From the NCBI GenBank assembly GCA_902805475.1, contig CADCSX010000011.1:124001-188000 (forward strand): a DNA stretch of 64,000 nt, written 5' to 3'. The translations under genes were made by a program, and so were the position numbers. Source of the stretch: Entonaema liquescens. Taxonomy: Eukaryota > Ascomycota > Sordariomycetes > Xylariales > Xylariaceae. How positions within the stretch are numbered: the stretch's first letter is position 1; every line of letters begins with the position of its first letter. Under the pieces are notes generated by a model, which was given only the letters and a program-made list of their open reading frames with translations, was not told the DNA's origin and did no database searches. Positions 56,501-64,000 of the stretch are shown in pieces.

Positions 56501-57751
56501 TTTCATCTCCTCCCAGTCGGTTAGAGTGGACTTTGCGAATAGGAGCCGGTAAGTAGTCCATCTGCCTATGTCAATAAACCGATCGGCTCTAGGTAATAAA
56601 ACGGGTTCATCTTTAAACCACGAGGTATCGTACGCAATATCGACAATCCGGTTCCAGGCATCACGCTCTCTCCAAATGTTTTTATTGCTTGTATGCGAAT
56701 TAGCGTAGTCGCATTTTATATAGAAAAGGGGCGGGCTAGGCAAGTGGATAAGTAGCGCCCATGTATTCTCGTCAATGTCAATATAAACGACCTTCTTGAG
56801 ATGTGCAAATGGGACGTGTGCTTTGTATTGAAGAGTGTGCTCCATACGTCCAATAGGCGAAGGGTGTTTTATGCTTCGATTTTCGCGACGTGGATCCGTA
56901 ATGTTGCAGGTAAATGCGATTTCTAGTCTTTTCTGATATAAGTCAGATGTCAGAGAGAATTGACCTCTCATACTGTTTTGGACTGTCTGCAACGGCATCA
57001 TCTCATCTTCACGTGTTAATACTCCGAATTGTAATGTATCCATTGTAATTTTCATGAATGGTTGGAAATTGCGATTGTTGGAGGCTTGTATCTGACGGGG
57101 TCGCCTTTCCTTCTGTAGTTCAACCCTAACTTTGACTGATTTGCCTTGGATGCTGAGTACCATGACGTTGTCCCAGAATTGCTTGATGGGAGGTGGTGAA
57201 AAGCAAATTCGTGCATTTCCATGCCGACTTCCATCACTATTTTCGAAGAGTTCGATGAAGACAATCTCGCCGTTATTTTTGAAACGAGACCATAGGTCGA
57301 GGGTAGTGGTAATAGGTGGAAGACCGCGTATCAGGAGGCTAATCTCAGCCCACGATGCCCACTGAGCCTTAATACCGCTAGTGTTGAATGAGCGACGAGT
57401 CTTAGGTTCATATTTGGGATTTAACTGCCCGCGATGCTTTGGAGAGGGTGGCGATATAGGATAAATTTGTGTACTGGCATTACGAAGTGGTAGTTGAACT
57501 TCGTGCGACTCGTAAGCTCGGAGATTTTTTCGAGCATGATAAGAGTTGCCACGATTCTTATTCGGAGATCCATTAGTTCCCAAGCCCGTTGAAGTGGGTG
57601 GATAGGTGCTATCAGATGATTGACGAAAATCATCCTCAGGGGCCACACTACTTCCTTCTCCCGGGATTCGAATACTGCTCCTAAGGAACGAAGAAACAGC
57701 TGGCTGACGGCGGCCTGAGCCTCTTTGAGATCGACGAGTTTCAAGAGGCAT
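53525..57751 (-). CDS. RNA-dependent RNA polymerase, Rdp1/SAD-1 type
   Basis: Cellular RNA-dependent RNA polymerase of RNA silencing: makes double-stranded RNA from aberrant or unpaired transcripts for Dicer. Single exon of 1408 residues. Residues 1-120 are basic and disordered. An RRM-like domain covers about 135-212 (WAEISLLIRGLPPITTTLDL ... HGNARICF). The RdRP core follows: FTDGVGKIAFSRAKF near 735, GSKGILVQWPDVPFNEVHLR, and the catalytic aspartates in CSGGDLDGDDYFVIWD at about 1020-1024 (DLDGD). An acidic tail ends EELVELEEEEDTGLDALARL. An N-terminal RRM together with DLDGD fits the fission yeast Rdp1 and Neurospora SAD-1 group better than QDE-1. A role in quelling or meiotic silencing is inference. 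The frame is intact over 4.2 kb. It has a long upstream region rich in TACCTAGGTA-type words. Confidence 0.93.
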   Translation of the reverse strand: MPLETRRSQRGSGRRQPAVSSFLRSSIRIPGEGSSVAPEDDFRQSSDSTYPPTSTGLGTNGSPNKNRGNSYHARKNLRAYESHEVQLPLRNASTQIYPISPPSPKHRGQLNPKYEPKTRRSFNTSGIKAQWASWAEISLLIRGLPPITTTLDLWSRFKNNGEIVFIELFENSDGSRHGNARICFSPPPIKQFWDNVMVLSIQGKSVKVRVELQKERRPRQIQASNNRNFQPFMKITMDTLQFGVLTREDEMMPLQTVQNSMRGQFSLTSDLYQKRLEIAFTCNITDPRRENRSIKHPSPIGRMEHTLQYKAHVPFAHLKKVVYIDIDENTWALLIHLPSPPLFYIKCDYANSHTSNKNIWRERDAWNRIVDIAYDTSWFKDEPVLLPRADRFIDIGRWTTYRLLFAKSTLTDWEEMKAALQEFNITIDHKTSADIKLVQSRVSRFWDTLEPQQPGIDTSKANLALLTDTEDVYLPYDVRYQLEACISQGIFNEINISTEFLQKLADLSRDRTRLRDRAKDLLTYVLQSRIESRTESREKLDEKRIYEPMSLFEDKKAMSHYPEISLPGHCMWVRKVVVTPTTMYLSSPTPEPSNRVLRQYINYEDRFIRVQFTDEITKGRIYPDPDTTRDNALFNRVHRALQNGIRIGGRHFQYLATGNSQFREHGAYFFCPTDFLTCDNIRNWMGDVNHIRVVAKYASRLGQCFSTTRIPKASPIGQAIVHINDIERNGWCFTDGVGKIAFSRAKFLMQNLDMSRTAKTLPSAFQFRLGGSKGILVQWPDVPFNEVHLRPSQNKFTAISKGLEIIKTSRYSVATLNRQTITILSCLGVPDEALEEMMKKQIADYERAMTDADFAIQLLSKYVDQNGITTIMAQMIVDGFMETKEPFFMTLLHIWRAWSMKLLREKARIMVDQGAFVFGCADETRTLRGHSDLTEFDGRKDPKTLPQIFLQVPKAGIRPGDQSEYTVITGICVLGRNPSLHPGDIRVVEAVDVPALRHLRDVVVFPTVGDRDIPSMCSGGDLDGDDYFVIWDPRLIPTEWNHPPMEQDVLKPKELDRDVELTDLISFFVSYMKNDSLSTIAHAHLAKCDTLPDGPKDPRCIELARLHSNAVDYPKTGQAAYLKAPLRPKTWPHFMEKAPNKTYRSMKILGRLYDQVAQVEFKPKLDSTFDQRILRRYSLQDKLLKPVRMIKRQHDKAMRQIMNQHDIETEFEAWSTFMMSKPRIGGEYKRQENMEPVMTNHRERFREACINLAGSRDPNVLYPVVAAAYRVTWEEAQIAQGQVTTDAGGEKLPIGSMPLISFPWIFEYELGRIATAKDKFELEEVPKPTTAVLDDDFACDDDEFQRLISARISDSNKKGEIGGLDIGQSTQVTQATEVVEEQPDTYEELVELEEEEDTGLDALARLAD

Positions 57752-59977
57752 TGCATTAGGAGTCTTAACGTGAAGCCTAAATTGAATCTGGTAGGAAAAC
57801 TACATATGCAGTTCCTTGTCAGCTCAAGTATCTTGTTAAGGCCGAGTCCTAACTTGAAGGAAGTAGGAGTTGTGCAAATGCAAGAAGGATCGAGAAGGGA
57901 GGTGGAAATTAATAAAGGTGGTATAGGTTTGAGGACGCAAGAAATGTTTGCTAGGAAATAAAGAATCGACGCGGGTAAGACTCGCGACGTGAAAGCGGTG
58001 AGACTAATGAGACGCGACGGCAGAGTGGTAGAGACTACACTAACCTGGCGTTGCTTGCGAGCTCTGGTGAGCTCCAGCGAGAAAGGCCTTAGAGATAGTT
58101 GACCTGTAAACAAAAGAAAGTAAAAAGAAGAGATTCATAGAGCTTAGGGGAAACGCTCAGTAGAGATACTATCATAGTTAAGAAACATTTTGATGTTGAG
58201 AATGTTTGGGGGGTTGATGCGCAAATCAACACCGATAAGGGGTTGCCGTCACCTAGGCGGTACCTACCTTCCTTGACGCGCCTTCTACAGTCACCTTAGG
58301 TACATGTACCTGCATTAGATACCTAGGTAAATTTATGTACGTGAAGTATACATGCATCCAAAGCATAGGTACCTATGCAGTTTCCTAAAATTGAATTCTA
58401 ATTACGTACCGCTACCTAAGTATCTAATCATAGGACGATGAACCATACATAAATGTTGATATGTACCTTAGACACATATACGGAGTCACGATCTGCTCAT
58501 ATATCAACAGTACCGAGCCATAGAATTAAGTTCGGTCATACTTGACTTAATCTATTAAACCTCTGGATTTGGCTGAAACGACGATATCTAGCCAATCTTC
58601 GTTGATCATCCGAAAAACAGACTTTATATGTTGGTATGAAAATAAATTGCTCTTTAGCCTGTTCCCACTCGTGATGTAAAGCATCCTGCATCCAGCCGAA
58701 ACATTGCAGACCGCTTGCTGACTCAATGTAGCATTGTGAAGCTTGCTATATTCGGATGATAGTGTTACCACCAACTCCCATTGGTTTTATAGTATTTATC
58801 TTATGCTTAAGATAGTTTTTCAAGGTAGTGTATCTAAAATTAACGGAACGATCATTTTACGAAGGGTTTGTGTCGGTGAATAAGTCTATATGACGTGACT
58901 ATGTTACGAGTAGTAAAGTAAGTAGGTAGTGAATGGAAATATACTGGAGTTGATTTAAGTAAATCTATATATGCAACATTAATGACGGACCTTGGTTCCA
59001 TCTCTGTAGTGTTAACAGGAGAGAGTAATAACAAGAAATGCAGAAGTATAAATATAAAAAGAACCTAAACATATCTATGATTAAGCAGGCACTGCTATGT
59101 TCGTACCAATATTAATCAAACGACCTCTGCAAGTTATTATAAAACAATATTTCAAATAGTTCGTATCACAGGATGTAACTTTCCAGTCGTTTTATGACGG
59201 TATGAGAGACTACCATGGAGAGTGTACGGAGTAAGAATGTTTGCTGGTGCCTTGCAAAGCATGATGTCCGAGAGAGGTGGGTTAACAATGGAACAAACTG
59301 GATCGAAACACCTAATGGCCACCTATTCAATATATTGTTCTCGAACCCGGGAAAGCAACTTGTATATTCCTAAATCGATGCTGGGGAAACCTATACCTAC
59401 TTCTCCTAATCACCTTAGGTAGAGAGACTAGCCCCTTAATCCAGACCCGAACTAAATAGTACTATCATAATTACTATAATAGGTACCTACGTATGATGTA
59501 ACAAGCAAGGACTTTTCATCAAGACACAGGATGCGTATTGGCTCTACTAAGCAAATAGCAGGTTAGCAGTATTTCAGTACGCAATAACGCATAAGCTCTT
59601 ATTAATAAGATCTCTAAGAGCTCCATTGATACTATCCTATGATGGAGCATATGAAATTTTGTTTATTCGCTACCTATCTGATCGATCCTGAAAAGGGAAA
59701 AGATAACTTTTCCATGACCCATATGCAGAATATGCCGGCGGACTTCCCCTATATCTTCTTCTTTTCATGCGCCTTGTATGTATGCAAGACTGTTTCCCAC
59801 TTATATCAACGCTTCTTACTACACACTCGGCATAAATAAATGCAGGCGTTTCTTTCTATAAAATGGCCAAGCGAGTCCAGGTTTCGAGGATCGAGTAATG
59901 AGTTAGGACAATGACCAGAGCGGGATGCTACTTGGATTTCTTGTAGTAGAAAAATTGGGTTAGGAAGGAAATCAGCA
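57752..59977. promoter_or_regulatory. RdRP upstream region
   Basis: This 2.2 kb region lies upstream of the polymerase start. Between about 58250 and 58450 it is dense in short palindromic words: GGTACATGTACC at 58299-58310 and TACCTAGGTA at 58320-58329, plus several TAGGTACC/TACCTA half-words. An open frame running from 58113 into the polymerase coding region in another frame is not coding. No gene was seen. Confidence 0.5.
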
Positions 59978-62124
59978 TCAAGGAAGGTCCATAATCTTGC
60001 CCGGGTTCATAATCCACAGGGGATCGAGGGCAGACTTGATCTGCTTCATCACACCCAGCGTGTCTGGGCCGACCTCCAATAGGAGCGAGTCCTTTTTGCC
60101 CCAGCCAATAGAATGCTCGCCCGTGCATGTCCCCTCCATGTCTAAGGCTCGCTTGACCATGTTCTTCACGCACTTCTCTACTTTATCGAGCTCTTCCTTT
60201 TTCGTCCTGTTGTAGATGATGCTTTCATGAAAATTCCCGTCCCCGATATGACCTAAAATGCTGGCGAATAGACCCAAGTCATCCATCTCCTTTTTGCTGA
60301 CCTCGATGATATCTGCTAATCTGCTGAATGGGACAGCGACGTCAGTAGACCCTATCATAATGGGTTAGCTAGGTTCTAGAATCTTTGGCTTTCATATTGC
60401 GGGATTGAAAGTAACAAGGGAACTAATTTAAGAGGCTTGTGATACAGCGAAACTAGATAGCTTAAAAAGCCAGAAACGAAGAGTGGTAACTCACAAACTT
60501 CCTCGCCCTCTTTTCTCAGAGACAACATCGACCACAGCGACTCCTTTCTTGCTGACCATAGAAGCTTCTGCTCCCGGAGATCCTTGGCGAATTCAAAGTT
60601 GCTACCTTTATTGTTCTTGGTGATGGCTTGAACACGGGTGATGTTTTCCTGTACGCTGGTCTTTGTTCCAGCGAATTTAAAGAAGAGTGTTGGCATTTCC
60701 TTCCATACCCGTGGTGCGGTCGCTCCACCTAAGTTGACGACCTTCATCTGAACCTCGTCCATGATTTCCATAGCTGCGATGGGAACGCCGGTCTGCATCA
60801 CCTCCGCCGCTGCGGAGGCAGCATCACGGATCGTCGGGAAAGTTACTACTGCTACGGAGAACTCCTCAGGAACAACAGCGAGTTTCAATGTTGCTTATTA
60901 TTTGTTAGGATTATTGCCATGAAGAACTTGCAAGGATCGACGCTTACCCTCAGTAACGAGGCCCAAAGTGCCCTCGGAGCCAACAAATAAGCCGTTCAGG
61001 TTGTAACCTGCCGAACTCTTCCTCGGACGTCTCCGTGTCTTAATTACGGTCCCGTCCGCCAAGACTACAGTTAAGTTGATAACCCAATCTTTCATGGTAC
61101 CATATTTGACTGCGTTTGTACCGGAACAGTTGGTACCAATCATACCACCAATCTTGGCACTTGGGCCTAAAATCTAGAATTTAGCCAGTATTCTTTCTTG
61201 CGAGATTTTATCTGGGCAATAAATGCGAGTGGATAAGAAATGCGCCCTCGCAAAGAACGCGAGGGCCTCAAGTGGTGCAGGGGTAAGAAGTGGTTTCCCT
61301 TCAACGGCCGGGTTCACTCACCAGGATCAATAGGGAAGAAGAGACCGCTATCCATTTTATTTAGCTGATCATTGAGATCCTGCCACCCGATGCTTGGTTG
61401 GACAACAATATCCATGTCTTCTTTGTTGAATTTAATGATTTGGTCCATGTACGCAAAATCGACACTGATGCCACCGTAAGGGGCTGAGAAGTTCCCCTCT
61501 AGGCTCGAACCTCCCGAGTAGGGGATAATAGGTACACGGTATTTATAGCAGACACGTGTAATGATCGAGACCTGCTCTGTTGAGCGTGGGTACACGACCG
61601 CCACAGGCAAGCCATCTGGATTCGTTGTCGACCATTCGGAATATCCATGGGCGAGAAGATCTTCTGGATCCGTACTAATAATGTCTTCTTCTTCACCATT
61701 TTAATAAGATCACGACGAATTTCTTTCAATGCCTAGGAAAAGCTTAGTAAGAACACTGTCCGGCTTTCCGTCTTAACACATATTTGCTTTTCTGAAATAG
61801 ATAGGTAACATATGGACTTACATCTTCCATCTCCTCTACTGATGCGTATTGGGGAGTGGGCGTCTTACTGTCAAAAAGGGTGACAGCACGCTTAGGAGGT
61901 CCTTGGAGTGTCGCAGCAGCGAGGCCGAAACCCAATAGGCTAGCAGTGGCTGTCAAAGCAAATACGGAGCGCCCGGTCCACCTCGGGTGGTGATACGCCG
62001 GGTTAGACCACACTTTTTCGGCGCCGGACCCATTTCCACTTATAGGCTTCTTCAACGGGCGAGAAGTATATAATGTTCGTCTCCAAGTGCACGGGAGACG
62101 CCCGGCGAAATGTTTGGCTGACAT
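59978..62124 (-). CDS. dld1: D-lactate dehydrogenase (cytochrome c), mitochondrial
   Basis: FAD-dependent oxidation of D-lactate to pyruvate, passing electrons to cytochrome c at the mitochondrial inner membrane. Exons are 62124-61822, 61732-61322, 61166-60948, 60893-60495 and 60351-59978. The ATG at 62124 (MSAKHFAGRLPCTWRRTL) gives an Arg-rich presequence followed by a membrane anchor SVFALTATASLLGFGLAAAT; the longer frame starts with TTG. FAD-binding domain: PVAVVYPRSTEQVS, YSGGSSLEGNFSAPYGGIS, FPIDPGPSAKIGGMIGTNCS, GTNAVKYGTMKDWV and GLFVGSEGTLGLVTE. The C-terminal FAD-oxidase domain has WSTDVAVPFSRLADII, HIGDGNFHESI and GTCTGEHSIGWGKK. One frame break in exon 2: an extra base in T4 at 61699-61702 joins EIRRDLIK to NGEEEDIISTDP, giving 568 residues. 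Confidence 0.93.
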
Positions 62125-64000
62125 GAATTCCAGGTGGTTTATGGATGTGAGGTTCACGTGTATATAATAAGCCAAGATCTGAACATCAGGGATAACGGTA
62201 CTGGTAGTTGAAGGAAGATGTGGACACCTAAACTAGGGGTATGAGTTCTAGAGACGTGATAGTAAACCTTGTTGTGGATTAGGCTGGATTATGGACAAGA
62301 CTCCTCTAGCTCTCTCTTGGGCAGAGAGGTTTGGAAGTAAGCCTCCTCTTGGGCTCGGAGAAAGCTTTCGTCAAAATCCTTGATTGGCGTTCGAGGCGTC
62401 GAACTAAAAGTCAGAACTGCCCAAAACAATACCAACTCCTAAACGACCCAAAGTAAACCCAAAAAGGAAAGCCGAGAATTGGGTTTAGTGGGCGGGGGTT
62501 AGCTATGTGGATAGTGAGTGAGTAGGAGTGGGCGTGTTCGTATTGTTGCCTTGGTCTGGGGGAGTACGGCTGATAAAGGTGAGAGAAGCTATAAGAAGCT
62601 CTTAGGGGGACTGGGTTAAATAATAAGCTACGGTATTCAGTTGAAGTGGCCCTCGATAGTAGCTGGAGTAATGTGGACTAGCCGTAGTAGAACTTACAAG
62701 TGAAAGTGGCTAGGTAACTCTAACTATTCCTACAAGAGTCACCTGTATCCTTTCCTAGACTCGGTGAGCCTACTAGTACATATTCAAGTGGGATGCACAT
62801 GAATCCCTGAATGCAGGCTAGGGTAGTGGAAATGATCGGAGACACAATGACGAAGAAAAATTGGTTGCTAGCGACATTTAAGGCACTAGAGGTAGAAATG
62901 TAGAAATGTAGAAATGCGGACAATAGAAGCTAATAGCTGCTACCGATGGCAACTAGGTAGAGTGTCTCGGGAAAGGAAGGCATCCAGCTTCGGCAAGAAA
63001 TATACACTTGTAACATCAAGTAAAGCTTTAATAAGGAGACACAAAGGACCTACGTAACCGTATTACAGGAACAGCTAGCTGTATGGGAACAAGTCCCACG
63101 ATTGGAAGTTGCTAGTATGTCCATGCCACGCCATGCCGCCATGCCATGTTATCCCTGATGCTGGGAGAGTTGGCAATTGGCAATTGTAAATGGGTAAGAG
63201 AAGGCCCACAAGTATGTCGCCGTTATATCCCAATCGTGGTCTACGCTACTAGAAGGCAACGAATGGGGATTAAGGACGACATAGGGAAGGGGGGCAAAAG
63301 GTGTGGGAGTAAGAAAATGCGTTGATGTTACTAATATAGTGTAAATACGGGGAGAGGGGTCTAAGTGGTCATATGGATATGGTTTTCCCACTAGACAGGA
63401 AGCTGATAGTAGTTGAAGGGAAGTTGAATATGCTTAAAGGCGATGGTGTATAATAAAGAAGGGAACTAAAAAAGACAATAAGATAAAAAGAGGAAGAATA
63501 GCTCGTCGATCCTTGTTGTAGTACGTCCCTAGTCCGTGGGGTTCGTGCCGTTAGGTACTACTCAGGGCAGTGCAGGATATTAGCACGAACTACATGTAGG
63601 TACGTACAATCAGCTGCATCTATTATATGTGTTGCAACATATAATAGTCATATATCATTCGTTGCCCATTGCCTGGTGAAGAAAAGATTCTTTTACCACG
63701 TTTAGCCCAGCATTCAAGTTGGGTTCGTAGGAGACGGTGCGAGCATCTTTGCCGAGACGGTTTCTCTCTCTAGACTTCCAATCGCATATGACTAACACGC
63801 GACCAGCGGTCGATTCATTAGCAAGGGTGGCCTTCATGTATAATAAAAGGCATCTTTCTAAAAAGAGACCTTGGAATATTTCAACAGCGATGCTATTGAT
63901 TGGAGATTTTCAGGTTACCACCCCCAGTGCAAGACAAGCTGACAAGATAGGACGGGATGTATATTGAAAAGAGCATGTAAGTATTGAAGCCAGGGGATGT
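62125..64000. other. Intergenic right end of window
   Basis: Upstream region of the D-lactate dehydrogenase gene, purine-rich in its first 600 bases. It holds a perfect inverted repeat at 63620-63647 and short CATGCC repeats at 63121-63148. No gene was recognised. The window ends inside this region. Confidence 0.5.
63620..63647. repeat. Perfect inverted repeat, 11-base arms
   Basis: The arms CTATTATATGT and ACATATAATAG flank the 6-base loop GTTGCA. It can form a hairpin on either strand. No gene lies nearby to assign a role. Confidence 0.85.

Noticed and set aside
57421..58113. 230-codon minus-strand frame overlapping the start of the RNA-dependent RNA polymerase
   Set aside because: It overlaps the true polymerase frame out of register and shows no known domain.
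7233..61702. Programmed ribosomal frameshifting at the broken genes
   Set aside because: The runs do not form X XXY YYZ slippery heptamers with downstream structure, and seven unrelated genes would all need it.
63121..63148. CATGCC repeats as a CRISPR-like or satellite array
   Set aside because: Only a few irregular short copies.

Overview
The window is nuclear DNA of a filamentous ascomycete (Pezizomycotina, probably Sordariomycetes-like). The evidence is short GT..AG introns (mostly 51-200 bases) with CTAAC-type branch sites, the gene families found (Skt5/Chs4, AIM11, DUF7704, an RNA-dependent RNA polymerase of the Rdp1/SAD-1 kind), a eukaryotic tRNA-Val, and an AT block with the look of repeat-induced point mutation (RIP). 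I resolved 22 protein genes and one tRNA, mostly by joining exons across frames. No secondary-metabolite cluster, plasmid, prophage or CRISPR array is visible. The genes are unrelated housekeeping and regulatory genes on both strands.

Layout. 1-4060: extremely AT-rich gene-free block. 5993-8985 (-): chitin synthase activator Skt5-like. 11838-12462 (+): bc1 assembly factor Cbp4. 12723-13916 (-): SET-domain methyltransferase of the RuBisCO-LSMT type. 14900-17032 (+): WD40 protein like DCAF11/WDR23. 17601-18043 (-): Sec61 gamma. 19653-20833 (+): glycine-rich RRM protein. 21196-21993 (-): DUF7704-like membrane protein. 23665-25299 (+): double-Myb telobox protein. 26293-27393 (+): ribosomal eS4. 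29967-31272 (-): prolyl-4-hydroxylase-like dioxygenase. 32378-33004 (+): unknown protein. 33761-34339 (+): AIM11. 35214-36035 (+): unknown protein. 37144-37217 (+): tRNA-Val(AAC). 37870-39486 (-): pantothenate kinase. 40413-41862 (-): RGS-domain membrane protein. 44096-44694 (-): DUF1348/NTF2-like. 47117-47855 (+): Prx5-type peroxiredoxin. 48808-49624 (-): ribosomal eL24. 50024-51535 (+): tRNA adenosine deaminase Tad1. 52094-52735 (-): NAC beta. 53525-57751 (-): RNA-dependent RNA polymerase. 59978-62124 (-): mitochondrial D-lactate dehydrogenase.

Three signals stand out. (1) Six otherwise well conserved genes carry seven single-base frame breaks. Each is repaired by one extra base in a short homopolymer, so systematic one-base homopolymer loss in this assembly is the likely cause, and any automated annotation of these genes will be wrong. 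(2) The 10-base palindrome TACCTAGGTA occurs seven times, always between genes, where well under one copy is expected. (3) The dioxygenase gene needs a GC-AG intron to keep its second iron-binding histidine. The AT block at the left edge, about 5% G+C by sampled count, is extreme even for RIP-affected DNA.

Limits: splice sites were placed by eye from consensus signals and family conservation. Family names come from recognised sequence patterns, not database searches.
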